Of a stretch of 64,000 nt of DNA, positions 26,542 through 34,533 are shown one piece after another. The DNA lies in the NCBI GenBank assembly GCA_027483465.1, contig JAIXUQ010000031.1:62001-126000 (forward strand). Direction: 5' to 3'. Below the pieces are notes generated by a model. The model saw only the letters and a program-made list of their open reading frames with translations. It was not told where the DNA came from and made no database searches. This DNA is from Sphingomonadales bacterium (GTDB lineage Bacteria; Pseudomonadota; Alphaproteobacteria; Sphingomonadales; Sphingomonadaceae). Made by a program: the position numbers and the translations under genes. Each line of letters starts with the position of its first letter. Position 1 is the first letter of the stretch.

Positions 26542-26960
26542 ACCAGGCCGAGGTCCAGGCATTTTTCACCGCCTATGCGGCCGCCTTTGTCCGGCAGGAC
26601 AGCGCGGCGCTCGCGGCGGCCTGGGCGTTTCCGGCGCTGATTTCCGGCCCCGGCGCCAATCTGGCCTGCGACGAGGCGGTGTTCCGCCGCAATGTCGATG
26701 CCCTGTTCGGCTTTTATGACCGGCAGGGCGTGGCCGATGCCCGCGCCACGGTGACCGGGGTGGAGACGTTCGCACCCGGTGTTGTCCTGTCGCATACCCA
26801 TTATGCCATGCTGGCCGGCGATGGCGGCACCATCGCGGCGTGGGACACGCAATATCTGCTGCGCGATCGCGGCCAGGGCCTGCGCGCCTTTGCCGCCGTG
26901 AGCGATGGCGAGGTCGCGGCGTGGGCGGCGCGCGGCACCCCGCTGGGCGGGCGGGCCTGA
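26538..26960 (+). CDS. NTF2/SnoaL-like small protein inserted in the suf operon
   Basis: The 140-residue product has the alpha-plus-beta barrel pattern of NTF2-like proteins: the helix [20 protein letters not shown], then a FPALI strand, a helix [16 protein letters not shown], and C-terminal strands ending in [11 protein letters not shown]. No catalytic set was recognised, so a binding or an uncharacterised enzymatic role is possible. It is translationally coupled on both sides: its GTG start overlaps the sufB stop, and its stop overlaps the next ATG (TGATG). The coupling suggests a role in, or at least expression with, cluster assembly; that is inference. Confidence 0.75.
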   Translation: MNQAEVQAFFTAYAAAFVRQDSAALAAAWAFPALISGPGANLACDEAVFRRNVDALFGFYDRQGVADARATVTGVETFAPGVVLSHTHYAMLAGDGGTIAAWDTQYLLRDRGQGLRAFAAVSDGEVAAWAARGTPLGGRA

Positions 26961-27349
26961 TGCGCGCCCCGGCCTTCCTCCTGCTGCTCCCGCTGCTGCT
27001 GGCGGCCTGCGATGCCGCGCCGCCGCGCCCCGATCCCAGGGGCCAGCAATTGCGCGCCGAACTTGACAGGCTGACCGCCGATTATGCCGCCTGTGTCGAC
27101 AAGCAGGTGGCCGCCGCCGATGTGTCCGGCGATCCGGCCGGCGGCATCGCCATCGCGGCGGTGAAGGCCTGCCGGCCGATCCGCAACGCGCTCGCCCTGA
27201 AAGTGGCGTCGTTCGACCGTTTTGGCCACCCCAATCACACGCCGGCCCAGGCCGAGGTGGTGGCCCAGGCCAGTGTGGGCGTGATCGAGAAGGACCTGCG
27301 CCAGAAGGCGGTGGTCGATATCGTCAAGCGCCAGAACCAGATGAAGTGA
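26960..27349 (+). CDS. Small lipoprotein inserted in the suf operon
   Basis: The 129-residue product has a signal peptide with lipobox LAAC ([17 protein letters not shown], lipidated Cys17) and a helical, charged remainder with two internal cysteines (YAACVDK and VKACRPI) about 33 residues apart. It has no family I recognise. It starts in a TGATG overlap with the NTF2-like gene and ends 10 bp before sufC. A periplasm-facing lipoprotein is unexpected in a cytosolic Fe-S operon, and it may only be co-expressed. Confidence 0.75.
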   Translation: MRAPAFLLLLPLLLAACDAAPPRPDPRGQQLRAELDRLTADYAACVDKQVAAADVSGDPAGGIAIAAVKACRPIRNALALKVASFDRFGHPNHTPAQAEVVAQASVGVIEKDLRQKAVVDIVKRQNQMK

Positions 27350-27359
27350 GACGCCCCCC

Positions 27360-28112
27360 ATGTCTACGCCAATGCTGATCATCGACAATCTTCATGCCGA
27401 AGTGGACGGCAAGCCCATCCTGAAGGGCCTCAGCCTCACCGTGAACGCCGGCGAGGTCCACGCCATCATGGGGCCCAACGGCGCCGGCAAGTCCACCCTG
27501 TCCTATGTGCTGGCCGGGCGCGACGGCTATGAGGTGACCGGCGGCAGCGTGACCTTCCGCGGTGAGGATCTGCTGGGCCGCGCGCCGCACGAGCGCGCCG
27601 CCGCCGGGCTGTTCCTGGGCCTGCAATATCCGGTGGAAATCCCCGGCGTGTCCAACCTGTTGTTCCTGCGCACCGCGCTCAATGCCCAGCGCACGTTGCG
27701 CGGTGAGCCCGAAGTTTCGGGCGCCGAGTTCATGAAGCTGGCCAGGGCCGCCGCCGAGAAGCTTGGCCTGCCGTTCGACATGATGAAGCGGGCGGTGAAC
27801 CAGGGCTTTTCCGGCGGCGAGAAGAAGCGCAACGAAATGGTGCAGATGCACGTGCTCAAGCCGTGGCTGGCCGTGCTGGACGAGACCGATTCGGGCCTTG
27901 ATATCGATGCGCTGCGGGTGGTGTCGGATGGCATCAACGCCATGCGCTCGCCCGAACATGCCACGCTGCTGATCACCCATTATCAGCGGCTGCTGGATTA
28001 TGTCGTGCCCGATCATATCCATGTGCTGATGGATGGCCGCATCGTCCATTCGGGCGGGGCCGATCTGGCCCACAGGCTGGAGGCGGAAGGCTATTCCGCC
28101 CTCGCCGCGTGA
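27360..28112 (+). CDS. sufC: Fe-S cluster assembly ATPase SufC
   Basis: SufC is the ABC-type ATPase that drives conformational change of SufB-SufD. The 250-residue protein has Walker A GPNGAGKST near 39-47, a Q-loop region (GLQYPVEIPGVSN), the signature FSGGEKKRNEM, Walker B LAVLDETDSGLD and the H-loop THYQR. No membrane domain is present, as expected for SufC. ATG codons at 27360 and 27372 are both possible starts; the first follows GAGACGCC. The stop overlaps the sufD start. Confidence 0.97.
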   Translation: MSTPMLIIDNLHAEVDGKPILKGLSLTVNAGEVHAIMGPNGAGKSTLSYVLAGRDGYEVTGGSVTFRGEDLLGRAPHERAAAGLFLGLQYPVEIPGVSNLLFLRTALNAQRTLRGEPEVSGAEFMKLARAAAEKLGLPFDMMKRAVNQGFSGGEKKRNEMVQMHVLKPWLAVLDETDSGLDIDALRVVSDGINAMRSPEHATLLITHYQRLLDYVVPDHIHVLMDGRIVHSGGADLAHRLEAEGYSALAA

Positions 28113-28867
28113 TGGCGACACAGGAAATCCGCATGAGCGCGCTTCCCACCCGCAAGGATGAGGCCTTTCGCTACAGCGATCTGGCCGCCGTCGCCCGCCA
28201 CTGGCCGGTGGCGGTGGAGCCGGTGGTGGTGGCGGCCGGCGAAAGCCATGCCGAGGTGATCGTCTCCACGGCCGACAGCCCGGCGATCCGGCATCTCGCC
28301 ATCGATGTCGGCGCCGGCGCCGCCTGCCGTTATACCATCATCGATGGCGGCCGCGATTATGGCCGCCTCGCGCTTGACGTGACCTTGCATGAGGGTGCCG
28401 ATTTCGCGCTGGGCTGCGTGCTGATCGGCACGGGCGCCCAGACGCTGGAACTGGTCACCACCGTGCGCCATGCTGGCCCCGGCGCCACCAGCCGCCAGAT
28501 CGTGCGGGCGGTGGCCGGCGGCGCCGCCACCACCACCTATCTGGGCCAGGTCGCCGTGGCGCGCGAAGCCCAGAAGACCGACAGCAGCCAGTCGTTCAAG
28601 GCGATCCTGCTGAACCGCGGCGCCACCGCCAACGCCAAGCCGGAGCTGGAAATCTTTGCCGATGATGTGAAATGCGCCCACGGCGCCGCCATCGGCGAAC
28701 TGGACCGGAACGCGCTGTTTTACCTGACCAGCCGTGGCGTGCCGCCCGCCCAGGCCCGCGCCCTCCTCACCCGTGCCTTCCTGTCGGACGCGCTGGAGGG
28801 GCTGGACGAGGCTGCCGTCGAAACGCTGGACGCCGCCATCACCGCCCGGCTGGAGGCAGCGGCGTGA
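28112..28867 (+). CDS. sufD: SufD-family Fe-S cluster assembly protein
   Basis: SufD pairs with SufB and SufC in the scaffold complex. At 251 residues it is much shorter than E. coli SufD (about 420), a length I regard as usual in sphingomonads. Conserved features are TRKDEAFRYSDL at the N-terminus and, in the C-terminal half, NRGATANAKPELEIFADDVK followed by CAHGAAIGELD (Cys and His near 190) and ALFYLTSRG. The ATG at 28112 gives a TGATG overlap with sufC; an ATG at 28133 is the alternative. Confidence 0.92.
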   Translation: MATQEIRMSALPTRKDEAFRYSDLAAVARHWPVAVEPVVVAAGESHAEVIVSTADSPAIRHLAIDVGAGAACRYTIIDGGRDYGRLALDVTLHEGADFALGCVLIGTGAQTLELVTTVRHAGPGATSRQIVRAVAGGAATTTYLGQVAVAREAQKTDSSQSFKAILLNRGATANAKPELEIFADDVKCAHGAAIGELDRNALFYLTSRGVPPAQARALLTRAFLSDALEGLDEAAVETLDAAITARLEAAA

Positions 28868-30084
28868 CCGTCGCCACGGCCTCGGCAATGCTCGACCTGA
28901 AGGGCGATTTCCCCGGCCTGGCCGGCGATTGGGCCTATCTCGACACGGCGGCCACCGCCCAGAAGCCGCAGGCGGTGATCGATGCCATCGCGCGCTGCTA
29001 TGGCCCCGATTATGCCACCGTGCACCGCGGCGTCTATGAACGCTCCGCCACCATGACATTGCGCTTTGAAGAGGCGCGGGCGCGCGTGGCGCGCTTCATC
29101 GGGGCCGCCAGCCCGGATGAGGTGGTGTTCGTGCGCGGTGCCACCGAAGGCATCAACCTGGTCGCCAACAGCTGGGGCCAGCGCCTGCAGGCCGGGGACC
29201 GCATCCTGATTTCCGCGCTGGAGCATCACAGCAACATCGTGCCCTGGCAATTGCTGTGCGAACGTTCGGGCGCGGTGCTGGACGTGGCACCGATCACCGA
29301 TGATGGCCGCATCGACGAGGATGCGCTGATCGCCCTGATCCGGCCGGAAACGCGCCTGGTCAGCATCGCCCATGTCTCCAATGTGCTGGGCGGCACCGCC
29401 GATGTGCGCCGCATTGCCGATGCCGCCCACGCCATGGGCGCGCTGCTGCTGGTGGATGGCTGCCAGGCCGCGCCCCGGCTGGCGCTCGACATGGCGGCAT
29501 TGGGTTGTGATTTCTATGTGTTGTCCGGCCACAAGCTTTATGGCCCCACCGGCATCGGCGTGCTGTGGGCGCGGGCGGCGATCCTCGATTCGATGCCGCC
29601 CTGGCAGGGTGGCGGTGCGATGATCGAAACGGTGACGTTCGAACGCACCAGCTATGCCCCGCCGCCGGGCCGCTTTGAGGCCGGCACGCCCCACATCGAA
29701 GGCGTGATCGGGCTGGCCGCCGCCATCGATTATGTGGAGGCGATCGGGCTGGACCGCATCCATGCCCACGAGGCGGCGCTGGTCCGCGCGGCGCGCAGCG
29801 CGCTGCAGGGCATCAACAGCCTGACGTTGCTGGGGCCGGACGACAGCGCCGGCATCATCAGCTTCACCATGGCCGGCGTGCATCCGCACGATATCGGCAC
29901 CATCCTGGACGAAGCCGGCGTGGCCATCCGGGCCGGCCATCATTGCGCCCAGCCGCTGATGCAGCGCCTGGGCGTGCCGGCCACCGCGCGCGCCAGCTTT
30001 GGCCTTTATTCCAGCCAGCGCGACGTGGAACGGCTGGTGGCCGGCCTCACCCGGGTTTCCCGCATCTTTGGGAGTGCAGCATGA
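28864..30084 (+). CDS. sufS: Cysteine desulfurase SufS
   Basis: SufS takes sulfur from L-cysteine with PLP and passes it as persulfide to the scaffold. The 406-residue protein is a class V aminotransferase-fold enzyme with Lys224 as the PLP Schiff-base residue (LSGHKLYGPTGIGVLW) and the active-site Cys361 in RAGHHCAQPLMQRL, the SufS-type spacing. Other conserved blocks are YLDTAATAQKP and ISALEHHSNIVPWQ. The GTG start at 28864 overlaps the sufD stop (GTGA). No sufE gene is adjacent in this operon. Confidence 0.96.
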   Translation: MTVATASAMLDLKGDFPGLAGDWAYLDTAATAQKPQAVIDAIARCYGPDYATVHRGVYERSATMTLRFEEARARVARFIGAASPDEVVFVRGATEGINLVANSWGQRLQAGDRILISALEHHSNIVPWQLLCERSGAVLDVAPITDDGRIDEDALIALIRPETRLVSIAHVSNVLGGTADVRRIADAAHAMGALLLVDGCQAAPRLALDMAALGCDFYVLSGHKLYGPTGIGVLWARAAILDSMPPWQGGGAMIETVTFERTSYAPPPGRFEAGTPHIEGVIGLAAAIDYVEAIGLDRIHAHEAALVRAARSALQGINSLTLLGPDDSAGIISFTMAGVHPHDIGTILDEAGVAIRAGHHCAQPLMQRLGVPATARASFGLYSSQRDVERLVAGLTRVSRIFGSAA

Positions 30085-30560
30085 CCGAACGGGCATTCGA
30101 GATCGAGGAAGTGAGCGAGGCCAAGCCGGTGGCGAAGGCGCCGCCGCTGCGCGCCCTGGCCGAAGCCGAGGCGGGGGCGGACGCGGGGCCGCGCCAGCCG
30201 GATTATCTTGACGGGTTCCTGAAGCAGAAGCCCGAACCGGTGGCCCCGGAAGCCCCCGGCGGCGATCTGCACGACGAGGTGATCGCCGCCCTGCGCCAGA
30301 TCCACGATCCGGAAATCCCGGTGAACATCTACGATCTGGGCCTGATCTATGGCGTGGAGATCGTGGGCGGCCACGCCACGGTGACGATGACGCTGACCAC
30401 GCCGCATTGCCCGGTGGCCGAATCGATGCCGGGCGAAGTGGAAATCCGCGTGTGCGCCGTGCCCGGCATCCAGAGCTGCGATGTCGCCCTGGTGTGGGAC
30501 CCGCCGTGGGATCCGGGCAAGATGAGCGACGAGGCCCGGCTGGAAATGGGGATGTTGTGA
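30081..30560 (+). CDS. sufT: SUF-associated MIP18/DUF59 protein (SufT-like)
   Basis: The 159-residue protein has a variable acidic N-terminal part (about 1-65) and a DUF59 domain (about 68-159) with HDPEIPVNIYDLGLIYGVEI and TTPHCPVAESMPGEVEIRV, carrying the conserved Cys in the TPHCP loop, and ending LVWDPPWDPGKMSDEAR. SufT-type proteins support maturation of Fe-S proteins by an incompletely defined step. The ATG at 30081 overlaps the sufS stop (ATGA) and its stop overlaps the next start (TGATG). Confidence 0.93.
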   Translation: MTERAFEIEEVSEAKPVAKAPPLRALAEAEAGADAGPRQPDYLDGFLKQKPEPVAPEAPGGDLHDEVIAALRQIHDPEIPVNIYDLGLIYGVEIVGGHATVTMTLTTPHCPVAESMPGEVEIRVCAVPGIQSCDVALVWDPPWDPGKMSDEARLEMGML

Positions 30561-30922
30561 TGGAACAGACCACCACCCTGCGCCGCCCGCGCCCGGCGCC
30601 ATTGACCGTGACCGAGAACGGCGCCCGGCGCATTGCCGAAATCCTGGCCCAGGCCCCGGCCGATGCGGTGGGCGTGCGCCTTTCCACCCCGCGCCGCGGC
30701 TGTTCGGGCCTGGCCTATGATCTGGCCTATGTGACGGCGGCCAAGCCCGGCGATGAGCGCATCGACACGCCCGGCGGCACCTTGTTCATCGATGGCGGCA
30801 GCCTGATGTATCTGATCGGCAGCACGATGGACTGGCGCGAGGATGATTTCACCGCCGGCTTCGTGTTCAACAATCCCAATGCCAAGGGCTCGTGCGGTTG
30901 CGGGGAAAGCTTCACGGTGTAA
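30560..30922 (+). CDS. sufA: A-type Fe-S carrier protein
   Basis: The 120-residue protein carries the three cluster-binding cysteines of A-type carriers: Cys48 in RGCSGLAYDL and Cys112 and Cys114 in GSCGCGESF. It has the flanking ENGARRIAEIL and DDFTAGFVFNNPNAKG blocks. A-type carriers ferry clusters from the scaffold to apo-targets. Position at the end of the suf operon supports sufA rather than iscA or erpA. It is coupled to sufT by a TGATG overlap. Confidence 0.93.
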   Translation: MEQTTTLRRPRPAPLTVTENGARRIAEILAQAPADAVGVRLSTPRRGCSGLAYDLAYVTAAKPGDERIDTPGGTLFIDGGSLMYLIGSTMDWREDDFTAGFVFNNPNAKGSCGCGESFTV

Positions 30923-30981
30923 GCCCCCGCGACACCGGCACAACTGCCCAGCGGCGGGCCGGCCTTCTATGAGCGCCGGCC

Positions 30982-32190
30982 ATGCGCTTTCCCCTCACCC
31001 GCGATGCGGCTTTGGCCCGCCTCAACGAGTTCGTGCCGCTGGCCGGCCGCGCCTATGCCGCGCGGCGCAACCATGATGGCGGGCCGGATGGCCGGGCCAC
31101 CACCTCGCTGCTGTCGCCGGCCATCCGCCGCCGGCTGGTGAGCGAGGCCGAAGTGGCGGCCGCCGCTGTGGCTGCCCATGGCTTTGGGGCTGCGGAGAAA
31201 TTCGTGCAGGAGGTGTGCTGGCGCACCTATTGGGTGGGCTGGCTCAACCAGCGGCCGGAGATCTGGACGCGCTGGCAGGCCGATGTGGTGCGCATGGAGG
31301 CGATGCTGGCCGAGGATGGCAAGTGGCAGCGCCGCTACCAGCAGGCCATGGCCGGGCAGACCGGGATCGACTGTTTCGATGCCTGGGTAGCCGAATTGCA
31401 GCAGACCGGCTGGCTGCACAATCATGTGCGGATGAGCTTTGCCAGCATCTGGTGCTTCACCCTGCGCCTGCCCTGGCAACTGGGCGCGGCCTTCTTCCAT
31501 CGCCATCTCCTTGATGCCTGCCCGGCCAGCAACACGCTGGGCTGGCGCTGGGTGGTGGGGCTGCAAACGGCGGGCAAGACCTATCTGGCGCGCGCCGATC
31601 TGATCCGCGACCTTTCGGGCGGGCGCTTCCGGGTGGAGGCGCCGCTGGCCCGCGAGGCGGCGCCGTGGCCGGCTGACGTGGTTCCGCCGCCGATCCCGCC
31701 GGCACCCGCGATGCGCGCCGATCCGGCCCTGCGCACCGGGCTGTTCGTCACCTCGGAAGACCTTGGCCTGGAAACCCTGCCGCTGCCGGCCAGCCCGGTG
31801 GCGCTGGCGGCCACCAGCGGCATCGGCGGCGCGCCGGCGGCGCTGAAGCGGCACGTGGCGGATGCCATGCTGGCCGATGGGGTGGACCGCGCCGCCGCCC
31901 GGCTGGGGCTGGCACCGGAGCGGCTGGACGAGGCGGATGCGGTGGACGCCATGCGGGCCTGGGCGGCGCGCCACCGCCTGGGCCAGATCATCACCGCCGA
32001 TGCGCCGGTGGGCCCGGTGAAGGACCGGCTGGACGCGCTGGCCCCGGCGCTGGCCGGCGACGGCGTGCGCCTGGTGCGGTTGCGGCGGGCGTGGGACGAT
32101 GTGGCCTGGCCGCACGCCAAGAAGGGCTTCTTCCCGTTCAAGGCGGCGATTCCGAAACTTCTGGCCTTGCCGCCCACCGCTCTGGCATGA
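30982..32190 (+). CDS. Photolyase/cryptochrome-like FAD-binding protein with an apparently inverted domain order
   Basis: The first 220 residues of this 402-residue protein look like the photolyase FAD-binding helical domain: GRATTSLLSPAIRRRLVSE, EKFVQEVCWRTYWVGWLNQR, NHVRMSFASIWCFTLRLPW and ASNTLGWRWVVGLQTAGKTY. In photolyases this domain follows an N-terminal alpha/beta antenna domain; here it starts at residue 1. The C-terminal part (about 240-400) instead has an alternating strand-helix pattern (GLFVTSEDLGLE, RLGQIITADAPVGPVKDRLD, VRLVRLRRAWDDVAWPHAKK) that could be that Rossmann-like domain in second place. DNA repair or light sensing is inferred from the family. Confidence 0.78.
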   Translation: MRFPLTRDAALARLNEFVPLAGRAYAARRNHDGGPDGRATTSLLSPAIRRRLVSEAEVAAAAVAAHGFGAAEKFVQEVCWRTYWVGWLNQRPEIWTRWQADVVRMEAMLAEDGKWQRRYQQAMAGQTGIDCFDAWVAELQQTGWLHNHVRMSFASIWCFTLRLPWQLGAAFFHRHLLDACPASNTLGWRWVVGLQTAGKTYLARADLIRDLSGGRFRVEAPLAREAAPWPADVVPPPIPPAPAMRADPALRTGLFVTSEDLGLETLPLPASPVALAATSGIGGAPAALKRHVADAMLADGVDRAAARLGLAPERLDEADAVDAMRAWAARHRLGQIITADAPVGPVKDRLDALAPALAGDGVRLVRLRRAWDDVAWPHAKKGFFPFKAAIPKLLALPPTALA

Positions 32191-32197
32191 ACGGCGG

Positions 32198-32419
32198 ATG
32201 CGCGCGCCTCTTCTCCTCCTTCCCCTTGTGCTTGGCGGCTGCAGTGTCGCCAAGGCGGTGATTTCGGTGCCGATCAAGGCCGGCGAGGTGGTGGTTGACG
32301 CCACCACCGAGAGCCAGGAGGAGGCCGATGCCAAGCGTGGCCGCGCTGCCCGCAAGGCCGAGGAACAGGCGGAGAAGGACCGCAAGCGCGCGGAAAAGGC
32401 CGCGCGCGCCCCGCGTTGA
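32198..32419 (+). CDS. Small charged lipoprotein
   Basis: The 73-residue product has a short signal peptide with lipobox LGGC (MRAPLLLLPLVLGGC, Cys15), a hydrophobic patch SVAKAVISVPIKAGEVVV, and a highly charged Lys/Glu/Arg-rich C-terminal helix (residues about 38-70). I do not know its function; small alphaproteobacterial lipoproteins of this shape are common. It begins 7 bp after the photolyase-like gene and its stop overlaps the ATG of the transporter gene. Confidence 0.72.
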   Translation: MRAPLLLLPLVLGGCSVAKAVISVPIKAGEVVVDATTESQEEADAKRGRAARKAEEQAEKDRKRAEKAARAPR

Positions 32420-33750
32420 TGGCCGGCACCCGCGAATTCGGCGGCCATCCGGCCGGCCTGGCGATCGTGACGGTGGCCGAGGGCGTGCAGGCCGCCGGCG
32501 TCTATGGCGTGCAGTCGCTGCTCATCCTCTACATGGCCAATGCGCTGTTCACGCCGGCAATGCTGGCTGACGTCGGCGGCTTTGCGGCCTGGCGCGGCCT
32601 GCTCGAAGGGCTGTTCGGGCCGATGAGCCTGCAGGCGCTGAGCACGCAGACGATGGGGCTGTATCTGGGGCTGTTCTTCCTCACCCCGCTGCTCGGCGGC
32701 TGGCTGGGGGACCGGGTCTGGGGCGCGCGGCTCACCTGCATCATCGGGGCGGTGCTGGCCACGGCGGGCATGGTGATGATCATCCTGCCGGCCAGCTTCC
32801 TGCCCGGCCTGCTGGTTTCCGCGCTGGGGGCCGGGGCGCTGCGCTGCAACCTCAACGCCCAGACCGGGCATCTTTATGCCCGCGATGATGGCCGCCGCGA
32901 TGCCGCCTTCTCGATCCTGGCCGCCGGGCTCAACACCGGGGCCTTTCTGGGCCCGCTGCTGATCGGCGCGCTGGGGGAGCGGGTGAACTGGCAATGGGGC
33001 TTTGCCGTGGCCAGCGGCTGCATGGGGCTGGCGGCGCTCACCCTGCTGGCCGCCAATGGCCTGATGCCGCCCGATACGCCGCCGGCGGCGCGGCGCAGTG
33101 CCCGGCTGCACCCCGGCGATGGCCGCACCATTGCGGCGCTGCTGGCGGTGATGCTGCTCACCAGCCTGTTCTGGCTGGCGCAAAGCCAGGTGTGGAATGT
33201 CTATGCGCTGTGGGGCCGCGACCATCTTGACCGGCTGGTGCTGGGCTTCGAGGTGCCCGTCACCTGGCTGCAGGCCTTTGACAGTCTGGCCCCCATCCTG
33301 GCGGTGCCGCCGGTGCTGGCGCTGTGGAAACGCCAGGCCGCGCGCGGGGCGGTGCCGGGCGAACTGGGCAAGATCGGCATCGGCATGGCGCTGATGGGCG
33401 GCGCATTCGTCTGGCTGGCGCTGGGCAGCGGACTGCTGCTGGGCGAGGCGCAAACGCCGATCCTGTGGGCGGCCCTGTTCCACCTCATCCTCAACACCGG
33501 CTGGCTCTATCTGGTGCCCACGGTCAACGCGCTGTTCTCGCGCTGTGCGCCGGTGGCGGTGACCGGGGTGATGCTGGGCGTGGTGCAGCTGGCGGTGTTT
33601 CTGGGCAGCACCGCTTCGGGCTGGCTGGGGCGCTATTATGAAACCATGGCCGGCCCGGCCTTCTGGTTGCTGCACGCCGCCTTTCCGCTGGCCGGGGCGG
33701 CGATCATGTGGGCGGTGCGCGGCCGGCTGGGGGCGGTCCTCAGGCTGTGA
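32419..33750 (+). CDS. POT/PTR-family peptide MFS transporter
   Basis: The 443-residue membrane protein has about 12-14 TM segments and the proton-dependent oligopeptide transporter pattern: GVQAAGVYGVQSLLILYM near the start (POT TM1, normally carrying ExxERF; here reduced), TPLLGGWLGDRVWGARLTC (MFS loop 2-3), and ALGAGALRCNLNAQTGHLY in place of the POT GTGxxKPNVS segment. Di- or tripeptide uptake is the likely role, but the reduced motifs mean the substrate may differ. The ATG at 32419 overlaps the lipoprotein stop (TGATG); an in-frame TTG at 32416 precedes it. Confidence 0.82.
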   Translation: MAGTREFGGHPAGLAIVTVAEGVQAAGVYGVQSLLILYMANALFTPAMLADVGGFAAWRGLLEGLFGPMSLQALSTQTMGLYLGLFFLTPLLGGWLGDRVWGARLTCIIGAVLATAGMVMIILPASFLPGLLVSALGAGALRCNLNAQTGHLYARDDGRRDAAFSILAAGLNTGAFLGPLLIGALGERVNWQWGFAVASGCMGLAALTLLAANGLMPPDTPPAARRSARLHPGDGRTIAALLAVMLLTSLFWLAQSQVWNVYALWGRDHLDRLVLGFEVPVTWLQAFDSLAPILAVPPVLALWKRQAARGAVPGELGKIGIGMALMGGAFVWLALGSGLLLGEAQTPILWAALFHLILNTGWLYLVPTVNALFSRCAPVAVTGVMLGVVQLAVFLGSTASGWLGRYYETMAGPAFWLLHAAFPLAGAAIMWAVRGRLGAVLRL

Positions 33751-34500
33751 CCAACAAAATGGGGGCTGATGTTGCCATCAGCCCCCACTGTGTCGTGCCA
33801 TTCGCTTCGGTCGGCGCCTGCGCTCACAGCTTCGTCAGCTGGAGCTGCGGCGGCTGGCCTTACGCGAGGTCGCGGCACTTGTTCGCATCCGGTGGTGGGA
33901 TGGCCGGTGAAAGCCATCTCGCCACCGTTGCCGGACCATTGCGCTCCGCTCGCCCGCCTGTTTTCCGCTGGCTTCAGGCGCCTTGCCGGGCCTGTTGCCT
34001 TGGGTGGCCTTGCCGTTGCCGGCTGCGTCACCCGTTTCGGTCATCACCGCCCTGGCCTGCGCCGGTGGGGCTGGTGGTGCGATCGGGCCTGGTGGCCCTT
34101 CCGCCGGCTCGCTTGCCCGGATCCGTTTCGCCCGCCGATTCCGGGGCACAGGGCCCAGGCATCCTTGGATTGTTCGCATCCGTCTGGCGCTGCCGCCGGT
34201 TCCGGCGCTGCCCGGTGTCCGTTGCCTGGTGGCAGGTTGCCCTGCCGCTTTGGCGCTGGTCACTGGCGTTTCGCCGCTGGGTTGACGCTCCGTCCCGGTG
34301 GCGATGGCCCGGTTTTCACCGGGCGGTCACCATGCTCCGGGCTGGCCTTCCAACCCCACCAATCTCCGGTTCCGAATTCCCTGCAATTACGCGGGATCAT
34401 CTCCAGTAACTGGCGGTAACCGCTTCATTTCCTTTGGCATTTCTGCCGCCGTCAATTCCCGGCTACAGATGGATGGTCTCACCGTTCGGGTGAGTCGTCA
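33751..34500 (-). ncRNA. Hairpin-rich region without a convincing gene; candidate long structured RNA
   Basis: No frame on either strand here has recognisable protein motifs or the codon bias of neighbouring genes; minus-strand frames use many A-ending codons that are rare elsewhere in the window. On the minus strand there are compact hairpins: 34308-34323 (6-bp stem, GAAA loop), 34231-34246 (6 bp, GCAA loop), 34012-34023 (4 bp, GCAA loop), 34265-34275, 34085-34098, 34195-34206 and 34478-34494, ending in the terminator at 33761-33786. A 13-bp direct repeat occurs at 33879-33891 and 34170-34182. A short Trp-rich frame (34260-34400, minus, containing GTGDWWGWKASPEHGD) is the main coding alternative. 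RNase P RNA, tmRNA and SRP RNA signatures were not found. Confidence 0.35.
33761..33786 (-). terminator. Intrinsic terminator oriented on the minus strand
   Basis: A perfect 11-bp stem (33761-33771 with 33776-33786) with a TTGC loop reads on the minus strand as a GCAA tetraloop hairpin followed by ATTTTGTTGG. The U tract is on the minus-strand side, so it best ends a transcript coming from the right, although it lies only 10 bp after the stop of the plus-strand transporter and may serve both. Confidence 0.7.
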
Positions 34501-34524
34501 AAATGAAATATTTGCCATGGGGCC

Positions 34525-34533
34525 TGTGGATAA
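34525..34533 (+). promoter_or_regulatory. Consensus DnaA-box sequence
   Basis: TGTGGATAA is the complement of TTATCCACA, the consensus DnaA box. A related GGATAACGGGG follows immediately, so the two are tandem, and an AT-rich patch (34498-34514) lies just before them. A single good box can occur by chance, so binding is not shown. Confidence 0.4.

Noticed and set aside
30967-33675. Minus-strand open frame of 902 codons
   Set aside because: It covers three well-supported plus-strand genes and shows no domain motifs; it is a GC-driven shadow.
33708-34419. Plus-strand frames of 216 and 233 codons in the unexplained gap
   Set aside because: They are Arg/Trp/Cys/Pro-rich with atypical codon use, no ribosome-binding site and no motif, and they begin inside the transporter gene or directly at its terminator hairpin.
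33761-34500. RNase P RNA, tmRNA or SRP RNA in the gap
   Set aside because: Neither strand shows the conserved GAAAGUCCGG/ACAGAA blocks of RNase P, a tmRNA tag frame with tRNA-like ends, or the SRP GNAR/GGAAGG core.
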